The position numbers and the translations under genes are program-made. The notes under the pieces are model-generated. The model ran no database searches. It had not been told where the DNA came from and saw only the letters and a list, made by a program, of their open reading frames with translations. DNA of 64,000 nt, taken from Echinostoma caproni (taxonomy: Eukaryota > Platyhelminthes > Trematoda > Plagiorchiida > Echinostomatidae). The stretch covers positions 1-64,000 of the forward strand of contig UZAN01039800.1 in assembly GCA_900618425.1 (NCBI GenBank), written 5' to 3'. This document shows, piece by piece, positions 12,585 to 24,228 of this stretch; positions within the stretch are counted from its first letter, which is position 1, and every line of letters starts with the position of its first letter.

Positions 12585-12920
12585 AAGCCAACCAAGCAGC
12601 CACGGGTAACAGTTTCTGGACAACGGATCACAGGTAAATAGTATCGACCAATCAGAGGTAATGCAGTTCAAACAGAAGTCGTACGACTAGGAGGAAATGA
12701 ACAGCGACTGGTTGATGCCCGTTTAACCTAGGATATTTCTATTTACATACTACATAATGCCACTGATTTCTTTCAGTAAACGCACAGCCATTTCTGTGGC
12801 CCTCGTCCTACACCTACACCAACACCGGAGATTCTGGCATTTGATTATCACTACAACTTCCTATTTCATCAGTCATTGCGATCCGTGATTCGTGATTCGA
12901 GATCCGCATTTACTCCGATT
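12585..12920. repeat. Dispersed repeat, copy 1
   Basis: Aligns by eye, at roughly two thirds identity with gaps, to 16245-16545 in the same orientation. Shared blocks include CCAACCAAG, a GTTACAG/GTAACAG block, ACCAATCA followed by AGTTCAAA, GATATTTCT and CGATCCGTG(A/C)TTCGTG. No coding frame follows the repeat. The family is unknown. Confidence 0.5.
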
Positions 12921-14214
12921 ACTGCAGGAACACAGCAACACAATGCTACACAATTGATTTGCAGGATAGTTTCAGCATATCCCTTACGGTACACATTACG
13001 ATCAAAAAATATAATGCAAACTAAAAAGTTGCAGTTACCGTTGATCAACTGTCGGTGTGATATTCATTCACTCATCTTTCTCCTAGGGTATGTCTAGAAT
13101 TATAAATAACTCCTTCTGCTGGCACGGACAGGCTTCCATCGGTTTGGAGCAATCATTCCTGCAAACTGGAGCAACCAAGAATTTTGCGTGAAGAAAACAG
13201 TTCTGAATACCGTAGTTCCCTTCAATTAATATCCAGGTTATTGCTAAAAATTCCAAAGAAAATGATTCATCATTGAGCAGTGACTACCAATTTTCCCACA
13301 TCATCCGGCACGTTTTGACCGAACTAATAAGGAGTCGTATTATCTGATCTAGACATTCCAATAAATTTGCAGAAAGAAGTACATTAATAAGATATAAACC
13401 ATTCCCGTATCTACATCAGTATCTAATTCGGCATCGATTGCAGTAGGCCGGAAGTCATCTTAGTTTAGTGTACCAAAGAGCGGAAGTGGTGTTCAGTGGT
13501 GATAAAAGTTCAACCTGGAAGCTTGGCCTAATCTATACATCACCACCGGGATGATATGGGAAAGAAAGAAATCGCATTTAAAAGACAACAAAATAAAACG
13601 AGCAATTATAGTCTGGTGTGCGTTTTCGGCGGGTGATATGACTCAGTTAGTTGCATTGGAAAGCGCTGAGAATGCAATCTCTCGTACAAATACACTGGAA
13701 AATGCTCTTTTCCTTTTCAATACCACAAATGTGTGCAGATTTGAGACGAAAACCTGGCGATGTTTACGTAAAGTACCAGGTTAGAGGGGCCCCAATTTTG
13801 ACAGTACTGTTGTATTCTGTTGGATCACTGCTGCATAATCATTGATGTGACCTGTATCTTTACACACCAATTGTGCTGCGCCTCGTCTCCATAGCGAAGT
13901 TGTGCGATTGCGATGACTTAAGTCGCGAAATCGCATAATGTCTTCATGAAAAACATTGAGATCCGTAACTTTTGAATTTTGAAAGCCTGCGAAAAGAAAT
14001 ACAAAAGTTTCTATAGAATATCTCGTGGATATCTGAGGAAGAATCGCGGTGAACAGAGTAGTGCTGTGTCAAAGAGATTTGTCACAACGCTGTATACCCT
14101 TCACTACTATCAACAACTTCCATTCATTGCCTAGGATATTATTAGATATATCTGGTCTGGAGGAAGTTAGCTTGTCTTAGCCACGACGAATGAAAAGCAA
14201 AACACAAAAGCGTT

Positions 14215-14275
14215 GGTGACAACGTTTCGACCCTCTTCGAAGGCCTTTTTCCAAGTCGTTTAATCCTGATCTTGT
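14215..14275 (-). ncRNA. Possible hammerhead-ribozyme relic of a Penelope-like terminal repeat
   Basis: On the minus strand the string CTTGGAA, a G/C-rich stem-like segment, GGTCGAAACGTTG, a TCAC loop and CAACG follow in order. This is the order of a hammerhead core: CUGAUGA, stem II, GAAA, and a stem III closed here by CGTTG/CAACG. Hammerheads are known in the terminal repeats of Penelope-like elements. Here the CUGAUGA box is badly mutated and the cleavage triplet after stem III reads GCT rather than GUH, so it would not cleave. I regard it as a fossil at best. Confidence 0.25.
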
Positions 14276-14426
14276 TCACAATATGGAACAGTCTAAATTA
14301 GTTGAAATACTATTGCAAGGACCGGGTTACTAATGAGGGTATTATTGAAATTGACTGTTCCACTGGATACCGAGCTGACCTTCCCGCAAAGTATCGGATG
14401 TGACGAAGAGGCATGGCGATTGATAT

Positions 14427-14449
14427 CAACAACAACAACAACAACAACT
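14427..14449. repeat. (CAA)n microsatellite
   Basis: About seven perfect CAA units. Confidence 0.9.
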
Positions 14450-15073
14450 GGCGCTAGGATGCGAAGCAAGTATTTGCTTACTCCAGTGGTTACATGTGTG
14501 CAAGCTTAGACACCTGAATAATCATCGGTCGATTGCTTTTGCTAACCTTGATATTTTCCTTTCTTGTCCCGCAGAGGAAATCTACCTGTTTTCAAATAAT
14601 TTTCCCGTAGATTTTCTGAGTTATCTTGATCTCTGGTTGTGTCATCTGTGGTGAGTTCAACCGTTTCGACGTCAGCTTCTTACCTGTTCTTGGTTTGACA
14701 TGGTGGGTTCCCCAAAAAGGCTAAATGGTCCGTTGGACATTTTTGGCCTATTTTTCTCATCTGCCCGCTCTCCTCTTGAGTATTCCGACCAGGTCAAGAC
14801 CATCGCCTAATTAAAGTTTCTCCAGTAGTGCAAGGTAAACGCAATCAAGTAACTTTTACACAGAGTCGAGACAACAAAAGAAGAAAACGTTAACGCAACC
14901 CAAAGGAGCTGTAGAAACTCAGTATGGTGGTCTCTTAGACAGAGTTCTGTGTTGAACCGCCAAATTTCTTCCATCTTATGGACCATCTTACACAATATTT
15001 CAACTTTTGCTACGATATATGTTGGTCATGAGAGACATTATACATTTATTCTGATCACATCTCATCTCATAAT

Positions 15074-15897
15074 TTGAAACAGTTGCGTCTGCGCAATACA
15101 AGAGCATACCAATATAAAGATCTCCAAAGGGTAAAAGTCTCATCGTTTGCTATCAATGGTAAACTACATAAACTGAACGGAATATACACTCGCACACTCC
15201 TGAACGACAAAAGCTGCCGGGAGACCTGGAACAATATCAAGCGATTGAGTGGCTAATCTTTAATCGGGTATTGGAAGAAAATAGACAGCGAGGAGCTAAA
15301 TCGGACATTTAATAGAGTAAATAGAAACAGAAAGACGAGACCGTCCATCAACAGTACAAACACTTACCTCAGTGTTTCAGAACCCTTGCTATTCAGCGAG
15401 AGGGTGTTTGGAAGAAGTTGTTTAACTAATCACCCTTTCCCGACAGGCTTGATATTATCATCCCTAGGGATTGTGCTCAAAGCTCTGTGCTTGCAAACTG
15501 TGTTATACCTGGTTGTTTGAGATCTGACTCCATCATTCCGGTGTTTAAAAGATAAACCACAAAATTCTGTCCAATTGCATATACTTCTGTCGTGTTGAAG
15601 CTCTTCGAGAAGTTATTCCTTCAATGAATGTCATCCCAACTGAGTGTGCAAGACCAAAACCAATTTGCATACTGTCGCTCTCTTTCTGTGCTAGATGCCC
15701 GACCTTTATGTTCCACTAAATTCGATCAGTACTCGATGGAAATAAGAAAGCTGTCAGAATGTTTCTTGGATTACAACGACGACTTCAATTGTGTTAACAG
15801 GTTTAAGTTGTTAGGTATTTCGTTTTCCGGTGGGTTATCGCACACTATAATTGTAGTTATCACAGACTATTTCACTAATAGTTCTGAGTTTGCATGA
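15074..15897 (+). pseudogene. LINE reverse transcriptase fragment (L2/CR1-type)
   Basis: Read in several plus frames, this is the front half of a non-LTR reverse transcriptase. The pre-RT region ends TWNNIKRLSG at about 15250. PGCLRSDSIIPVFKR and PIAYTSVVLKLFEKL follow at 15505-15615 (usual WK.A.I.PVPK and FRPIALTS...K..E). Then come NQFAYCRSLSVLDA at about 15650 (usual LQFAYR..RSV.DA) and FLDYNDDFNCVNRFKLL at 15760-15810, which is motif A (usual FLDYTSAFNT.....L). Stops and frameshifts break it at least three times. The catalytic YxDD box is not present downstream, so the copy is 3'-truncated. It differs in wording from the LINEs at 2375 and 42505 and is probably another clade. Confidence 0.8.
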
Positions 15898-16244
15898 TAA
15901 CTGCTATTTCTATTGCAATTCTTTTGGGGCATTTGTCACTGTGATCCTTGATTTGTTCATATTCGAATTACTACGTTCAATCAATGTAATGTAAATATAC
16001 GAACCCTAGATTTCTAAACCGGTCAGTTGTATGATAATTGAACTTGAAAACAATAAAGACGTCTTCCTGAAAATGATGCACAAAGCTATAATTGGTAGGA
16101 AGAAGAAATATTTGTGTTGCACTGTTCCACATGATTTACATTTCGGAGGTAAAAATTTCGATCTACTACGAACCAAATCCTGACAACCGAAGTTAAACTA
16201 GAGCCTGTAGAGATAATATAGTGATCCAAACCTTCGAACCTTCA

Positions 16245-16545
16245 AAATAACATCAACCAAGGGGCCGCGCGTTACAGCTTGAGGACTATGAAGCACAGGG
16301 CAAGAGTAGGAACCAATCAAAAGTCAGGTAGTTCAAATAAGAGCTCAATGACGAACAGAACATGAACGGGTATTGATTAACGTCTTCTTTGCCAATGATA
16401 TTTCTTTGTAAACTATTATTTACTCATTTCAATAAATAGACCAACAAATAATTAGTTTACGGTAGACTTCGGACAAGTTCGGCTCGTGTGAATCTCTTAT
16501 TCGATCCGTGCTTCGTGTCTGTTTCGATTACAATAGATGCATTTT
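16245..16545. repeat. Dispersed repeat, copy 2
   Basis: Partner of 12585-12920, same orientation. See that entry for the shared blocks. Confidence 0.5.
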
Positions 16546-16559
16546 GAATGTAGCAGTCC

Positions 16560-18240
16560 ATTATAAAATGAAGTTAAGATTGAATCGTTTTAACACATGG
16601 TGTCCGTACACCGGCAAAATTATCTGCTAAAGTTTATTTGTGGGTTGGGAATCACATAATCCAAATTAGAAGAGGACCTTGCAACTGAATGCACGATTGA
16701 AAACAAATTTTATTTTCTAGACTTCACGATGTTTGAACGAGAAGTACATCATCATGCTAGTCCACATAGGTGCCATTGAGTCTAATCAGTCTAATCAACC
16801 CCCTCTTCAAGACTTATGCCTCTTCAATTTTAAGATATTACAGTATTATCTTGATGCAAACAGTTAGAGCGTGAACGGTATGTTATGGATTACAACAAGG
16901 AGAAAAGGAAGCAACTAGCTGGTCCATTTTAAGGTTGGTCTATTCATCACCCTGTAATCATGAACATTCTCACGTCCACAGGCAAAATCACATATGCTAA
17001 GCAGCGTGCAAGCCAATTTCCTGCATACAAAAGGGAGGTAAAGGAACAGAGTTTTGGTCATCCGCGTGCAAGCCCTAATTTCAAAGGCTTTTATTTGTAC
17101 TACAGAAGATACTATCTTTATAGTAACACGAAGTCTTATATATATATATATTCACCTACATTAAGTTGAAAATACCACAGTTCATTATTCAAGATCACCA
17201 TATATTTTTAAAGTTATAATTACCTATGCCATTACCCATACCCAGTGATCATTCTATTTTGGTGAAAATAAATGAGAATCTTCATTTCTAATGATGAACT
17301 AAGAAAAGAACAATGAAAATGGTTTCGTATACGTACAGACACAGTGAGTTCATATAAAGGCACTACTTTGTTTATTCCGACGTGGGCCAATCAGAGTAAG
17401 ATTGAGTACCAAATATTCTCCCCAAGTCCCAGGAAACAATTCAGTCAGACAAAGTCTAGTTAAAGATTAAACAAGGTCACACAATGTTGGTCGACTAAGA
17501 CCGGCCAGGGTTTTTAAATCTCGTCTAAACATTGCCAGTTCTTTTGTTTATTATAATCAAAATTTAAAAAATGTTGCACACTCAAAGACTGACTTGTAAC
17601 AAATGGTAAAATGAGATCAAAACAAGTATTACAGCCATTATTTTCTAAGCCTGACGCTAGTGATCAAAATGGAATCAGAATTTTTGACATACATTGAAAC
17701 TTAATGCTGGTTTTGCCCATTTTTGTTGACCAACAATGTTTATCAATTCGTGCAGATACTCAAGCGACACCGATATTACCAGCCTCAGATATCAAACTCA
17801 GACGATGCTTCACAATATTTCCAGTTTATTCGTATGACAAAGGATAGATTAACGTGGAGATGCTCTGACAAATGCTGTTCTATTAGTTTTCACCAGAAAT
17901 AAACTCAATTAGCTTATTTTCACGAGAATAGAGCAAACTTTGAAGTTGCAATAAAATATCGACCGTAATGAATATTATTGTTATTTAGAAGGACAGAAAA
18001 ATGATACCACCTTCTATTCATCTGCAAGAATATCCGGGGGGCAGTGTTTCAAGCAAATTTTACTGTCGGAAAGCTTGACGGTATGTACCGAATAAGGTCT
18101 GCGCTATCCGAAATACCGCAAAGTTAATTTGGAATGAAGGGACACAAACAGGGGGCTTGTTTGAGGTAAGACGTCAGGTTTGTCAATGAGGTTAGTAATT
18201 AGGCATCAACAAAGAAGAAGCAAACTGGAACAGGAATCAG
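16560..18240. other. Stretch without a recognised gene
   Basis: AT-rich, with a TA tract near 17138-17151. No coding frame or repeat that I can name. Confidence 0.45.
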
Positions 18241-18243
18241 AAA

Positions 18244-20004
18244 TTACACGTTTATCCGTCAAGCTTTAGTCAAAACCTGCAATCCTTTAGCTCCGACCCG
18301 GAATCGTTCAATCGAAGCCTGCAATGGTTTAGCCACGGCCCGTAGTCTTTTAGCCTCGACGCACAAACTTTAGTCAGGCCGCAGAAGGCGAGTTAGATCC
18401 AAAGTCTCGGAATAGTCCGAGGTCAACGATTGTTGACACATTCCATTTCCCACAAATGTGGATGTCACAAAGCTTCATTAGGAGTGGAGAAGGTGCGGCT
18501 ATCGCGTGCTGCGCCACATGTTGATCGGAGAAGGTTTAAACGGTGTGCCCGTATGATCGAACTATTTGACACATCTCCCACATATTTGGTGTTTCTGTAT
18601 AACATGTGATACTCCTATGTGTACCAATTACAAGTTTATCACAAACGCTACATTGTTCTGCATTCACAATCCCTGAAGTAAATCAGAAATTGATACCACA
18701 AAAAATTAAAAATCTTACCCGTTCCGTATCTCCGATCTTGAAATGTGGATACAATAAAAGGCCCGAGGTAATAAACACCGTTCACAATAGTCACCCCCAT
18801 TATCGTACATTTTCGCAGTAAGCCTTAGAGGAAACCCTTAATTATTGAGCCTCGACCGTCATAATTATGTCACTTTTTTCATCTTCAATAAACTGATGAC
18901 AGTAATGGGGTGATTTTTGTGAACGACGTTTGTTATCGCCGACCTGTTAGTGTGCATCCACATCGCAAGAACAGAGTTCAATTTAAGAGGAGATACGAAA
19001 CGTATTTATATTTTGTGGTGCGTAATGTTGTTGACGAGGATATTACAACCGCGGTGAAGCAATAAAAGGAAAGAATGGAGAACGGCTTCCTGGGGATATC
19101 TATCAGCAAGATTTCGATTGATTGATTGCTGGATAGATATCACTATTCGGATTGGAAGCTAACAATCCATCCCGTGGGATGGAGCTTGGACACTGTTGAA
19201 GTAAAACGAGTGGAATCTGCCGATTAGTAAAATCGATCGGTAATGCTATCGCAGCCATGGGCCCTCCGCAGTGAGCTGTAAAGCCGTTCGAAGCCTCCCA
19301 TCGAGCAAATGACTCAACTTGAACAGAACAGCATGTTCGTCTGTTGCCCGTGAATATATATATATATATCATACAAAGATTAATTGACATGTTTTCAATG
19401 GGTTTCCATCAGCTACTCCACGTTGATCACTGTTGAGCAACCGGGTATTACAGTTGTTTTTATCTTTGACAATGCTCCTCTTCATTGGAGCAGTTTCATT
19501 CCTACCAATAAACGTCTTCCTTTTTCAATCGGCTGGAAGAGGTCTTCAGTAAATTCAAGCAGATAAGCGTTTTGAATTCTTTAATTCTCTCATTGTTTAG
19601 CACATTAAGAACTAGTTCACTAAAAACACTGAAGCCATACGAGATGTGTCAGATTGGTTGCCTATAGAGGCTCATCGTTTAAACCTTCAATCATTATGTG
19701 GTGCGTCATTTTATACCATTAAAAAGGATTTACTGTGTAGCTACGATCACCACACCTTCTCATTTCCTAATCATGCTTTGTGGCATCAACATCTGTAGAA
19801 AATAAAATGTTTCATCAATCGCTGACCTCAGAATATTCCGATAATTTTTGATCTAACTGGCCTAATGCGGCATGACTAAAGTTTGTGCGTCGAGGCCAAA
19901 GAACTACAGGTCGCGGCTAAAGCATTGTCGGTTTTAGGTAAGAGATTACGGTTCGGAGCTAAAGGACTGCGTATTTTGGCCAAAGCTTGATGGAGAAGAT
20001 GTAG
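18244..20004. mobile_element. Fold-back DNA element, copy 2, interrupted
   Basis: Diverged relative of 462-1561. The left arm (18244-about 18915) and the right arm (about 18920-19023, resuming 19620-20004) are imperfect reverse complements. The left end reads TTTATCCGTCAAGCTTTAG and the right end CAAAGCTTGATGGAGAAGAT, matching the tips of copy 1. The arms of this copy run almost to the centre, around 18917. The left half aligns with the reverse complement of the right half of copy 1, so copy 1 seems to have lost the inner part of its left arm. About 595 bp at 19024-19618 has no counterpart and splits the right arm. Confidence 0.7.
19024..19618. other. Insertion inside the right arm of fold-back copy 2
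   Basis: This block is absent from copy 1 and from the opposite arm. It contains a 95-codon minus frame without a recognisable domain (19390-19103), a small hairpin at 19095-19141 (GATATCTATC paired with GATAGATATC) and a TA tract near 19356-19369. Its boundaries are judged by eye to within about 10 bases. It may be a non-autonomous insertion, but no terminal repeats or target duplication were seen. Confidence 0.45.
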
Positions 20005-20009
20005 TTTAT

Positions 20010-21330
20010 CACAGTTTCAATAGTTCACTATTGGAACAAGTTAGCAAAATAACGGGTTGATTCTAACAGAGTGATGGATTTCACAGAGTAGCTTGATAAA
20101 ACGTGGATGCCGATATTCGGTGATAGCGGCTATTGGGAGCGACATCACACTGCTTGATTCTTTTTTATTTCTTGTTCTTGTTTATCGTGCCTGAACCTTC
20201 TATTGTTCATTGACGCTTTCACTCATTCGGGGCGGAGGATGCGTGGGCCCCAAATGTGAACGCTCTCTAACAGGACCGGTTCAGAGGTTTAATCAGTACC
20301 TTTTCTGACTACATTGTAACATTGAGTAGGACTCCAAGGTTCCACCCTTCGAATCATCTTTTGATCCAGTGTGAAAATATGGACGATCATGCACCCCACC
20401 GCCAAGTCTCTAAACCGAACGGATCTGACAAAATATGTTTTAAGGTCCATGCGAGTTAACAGGTGTCGGGCCGGTGTATTGTATTTCTGATTCGAGACTC
20501 ACTAATCGGGAGCTACTTCATTGCGAAATCGTTCCCGATGGAGTAGTCATGAAAACACAACTTAGTATTCAAGCTCGCTTTCAGTGCTACTTTAAATGAC
20601 TTTAGCCACAGCACAATTTGTAATACATTAGACAGGCGGTGAGGGGAGATACATCTCTGCGAGGGAATTCAGAGTTTAAAATAAATGATGGAATTGTGAT
20701 AATTCATGTTGGTCAGTGTGTCTGCCTGTGTGTATACGTGGAAAACGGTAGACCGAGGGCGGTTGTGAATGGCTGAGTAGGTGAATGAGTGAGAGTTCAT
20801 GAACGGTGGTTAGTGGATGACCATGGTAAGACTATATAGTGTTCTTACAACCTGTTTCTGGGCCCATAAAGGAGGAGGTGGAGACGAATAGCAACCGCCC
20901 CGGCTGTTGATAAAATTCTAAAATTGACCTCTTTGGGTGACCTACCCTTGAACGTATAGAGAGGAGCGTCGGTGCTGTATTTAGCCAATTGGTATAACAC
21001 CAAAAACTAGCTTGTTTGCTAAGTTATTTTATTATTCAAAATTCGATATTGTCTTTAAACTGAATTGGGTCGGAGAATTTACAGCCGCGGTGCATTTTAA
21101 GTGAATCACCCTCATTACAAGCAATTTGGCTCTTTTAAAATATGGTTTTCCAAAAATGAAGTATGGAAAATTTTCGCACATACTGTGTAGTTTTCGTGAA
21201 GAGAACACTTTTATTCAGGATTTCGCAATGGACCCAGTACTATGATAACTTGAACCGGAACCATAGCAAACCCGATTACCAAACGTGCACCACACATTGA
21301 AAGAATGAAACAATTCCGACGCATATTTTC
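20010..21330. other. Stretch without a recognised gene
   Basis: No coding frame or repeat that I can name. Confidence 0.45.
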
Positions 21331-21332
21331 AC

Positions 21333-21650
21333 ATGATACTGATTAGCCAAATGCTTTTCAAAAGGAATGTCTCCTTGCTTACCAGACACCGGAAACTGAA
21401 CGACCTTACACGAACTAAACAAGGTCAGCATGATTTTTATTTAGGTAATCGATATCGATGCAAAATAAACGATCGATCATATGAGAAAGGTCATTGTGTG
21501 ATCAATATTCAGTCTGGTATGCGCGGCTGTGATCCGATCCGAGTTCATGAGAACATAGTACATACGGACAATTTGAAGTCAATTGGAGACAAGTTTATCC
21601 TGAGTGGTTGCCGAGATCCGTGCTATGGCACTACGTGCACAGTGACCTAA
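21333..21650 (+). CDS. Unassigned open frame with cysteine pairs
   Basis: The frame opens with an ATG at 21333 and runs 105 codons. The first half is basic and unremarkable. The second half has six Cys in spacings that recall small extracellular domains: RYRCK, GHCV, GCDP, then GCRDPCYGTTC near the end. There is no signal peptide, so if real it would be an internal exon or a fragment. I do not recognise a family, and no adjoining exon was found. Chance is a reasonable alternative in DNA of this composition. Confidence 0.2.
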   Translation: MILISQMLFKRNVSLLTRHRKLNDLTRTKQGQHDFYLGNRYRCKINDRSYEKGHCVINIQSGMRGCDPIRVHENIVHTDNLKSIGDKFILSGCRDPCYGTTCTVT

Positions 21651-21659
21651 TGAAAAAGT

Positions 21660-24225
21660 GTTTCAACCACTACAACACGAGAGATATATGTTAGGTATAT
21701 ATGTGAACTAAAATCAACAGCACATCGATTTGTGGCGTCCTATTGGAGGAACAGAGATCCGGTTTACATTACCGTCCATCATAGGTTCTGATTTACATAA
21801 GAGGATAAGTAAGTACCCTATAAGTCTGGCGTTTTGTTAATGCCTTCAGAAAGTAGTGTAATTAGTCTGCACGACAAAACCCGTTAATGGAGAGAACCGA
21901 TTTGTATCTGATCGTGGATTCCGCTCTGCCCAAAACCATTGAAAAATTGTCTGTATGTCATACAGATAATGACTGTAATGGGCTGCAAAGTATCTCATCT
22001 TACATCTCAGTATTTCGGGGTATTCTTTGTTCTGTTCTACTAAGTGTTCTATTAGGTTTAAATAGTTCCAATAAAATAGTGTAATTCGGTTATCATTCTT
22101 CATTTACATCTGTTCCATACCGGACCGAGTGGATTTTGAGCACTTCCCACCAGTTCACGATGGAATCATCAGTACTGAAAGTCGATAAATCACCTGGCAA
22201 CGAAACGCTCACAAAACAGCTTTCCAGGCTTAGCGAAAAGTCAAAATTCAACTTTTAGCTAACCGAGTACTAGTTCAAAAATTAATCAACAGACAGGTTT
22301 AGAACAATAAGTTATCCAATGAAATGCGGGATAAAAGCCTAAAACGCAGTGAATGGTTTTATCAGTAGCTGCAGAAAACAATAACTTAAGCCCGTTGGTC
22401 CAAACTCAATCATGTAACTACCGGGTTGTGTTTAATATTCCCAAGTCGATTGAAGTGAATCGATGAGGGTTGTATTCTCTAGCTTCAAAATGCAAAGCAC
22501 TCACTCAAGACTAACAGGAGTTTGTACCTACTCTCTCTGTGTGGTGGACTGCCGGAACTCGTCGCTGCCTGTGTTTATCTTGGGAGCTCCATTACACATG
22601 TAGGAGGGGTGGATGGAGGAATCTCTTGAAGAATTGGTAAGGCCCTCCTAAATTTTAGTTGGAAGCATTAGAGGTGTAGATATATCATCAGGTCAAGTAC
22701 ATAGTGTCATGGCACATTTAGTTACCGTATTGGTCTGAAATATAGCTTAGAATGTGCTGAAGATGGATATCGCTTAGAGGCCTTCTCACAGTCGGTTCCG
22801 TTTGACTGAGGCCACATGCAAGTGTGAGTGACTTCACTCCATTAGAAATTAAGGGCTTTCGAACTGATTTGATCTGTGCGTCAACAAACAAAAGTACTTA
22901 ATGAATGAGTCACTGGTTTCGTGGACTAGGATTCTGATTATTTGTCTACCGGAGATTTTACGCTCGTTGATCGATAAACCGTCCCCGTGTGCAAAAATCG
23001 ATTTGACAGTGAGACTTGGCCTACCTTTGTTATTCCTCAAACGTAGTGTATCAGGTCGCGTGTAACGAGCACGGATCATTTACTGAGCGTCCTCACTACT
23101 CTACTCGTTAGCTGTTGATGACAATGACCGAATGGGTTATTTATACTTCCTGTCAGTGAGGTGAAAAGCGAGGTGAAAGTATAGCTGCAAGGGTAAACAA
23201 GGACTGGAGAACGATGCGTTGATTTTTTCTACACCATTTCAAGTTTGCTATTACTATGCCACTTTGAAAAGGAAAACGCAGAACGAAAAATTGAACCTTT
23301 TGAAAGACCAATAACACCTGAATGAAAGTAATGGACTTGCGGATTTGTTTATCAAGCTACTTGCTACTTGACATTTGAAAGGAGGCACGACTGCATGTGG
23401 GCTTTAGTCAATCCGTAATGACAAAGTGATAAGAGAAAAAATACTGATCTAAGTTGGATACGCATAGTAGGTAGATTATTATAAAACGATAATAAGCACT
23501 TCGTTTGTTTAGCCAGGATTTGGGGCAGTCATTTGAATAGTGAAAATGAGCCCTAAGAAAGTTAAATTGGGGGCATACTTAACCTATGAAAAGTGAGTCA
23601 GTTGCACATTCATATGGACCTACCGTACTTCATAAATGAAGATTAGAAATAAGTAAACGGACCTGAATGATACCACACAACAGGAGAGAAACCGAGTGAG
23701 AAAGTGGTCCTTCAAACAATGTTCTATTTCTACTATTAATATTTGCACGTTTTGACCTTGACCGCATATTTGCGGTGGAAAAATTCCGGTAAATCAATAT
23801 TTTTCGCTGGTTGGTTACCTCTTGGGGTTAGAACATACAATAAATTTATCCTGCTTGTACGATTGAAAACATCAGTTTACCATCGAAACAAATGCCGGTT
23901 GGCTTGCGTTTGCTGCACAGAGGGTAAAACACTGAACGCCTGTAACAGTGCTTCAACATCAGATTTGCTACTTGAGTGACGGCACGGAAGCTGGTTAAGA
24001 TCCCTATAACCTAAAGTCAAGGGGTTTTACATGCTGTATATTATGTGCGCTCTAAAGTGTGTATCTTTCACTTCATCTGTGGTCTGAAAGATGCCTTCAT
24101 TCAGCGGTTCGGGTTATCATCAATAGATGGAAATTAATGAAATTCCATTGTCAATTACTCGGTTAAAGTTAGTGCAGTGCACTATGGGCTATTTATTTTG
24201 ATACCAGTCGACAAACTGTGAGACC
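21660..24225. other. Stretch without a recognised gene
   Basis: Several short frames on both strands (for example 22849-23079 minus and 23743-23979 plus), none with a recognisable domain. No repeat was identified. Confidence 0.4.
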
Positions 24226-24228
24226 GCT

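Larger units (their letters stand above)
12930..15070. other. Stretch without a recognised gene
   Basis: No coding frame is convincing. It holds a (CAA)n tract at 14427-14449 and the ribozyme-like relic at 14215-14275. Confidence 0.45.
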
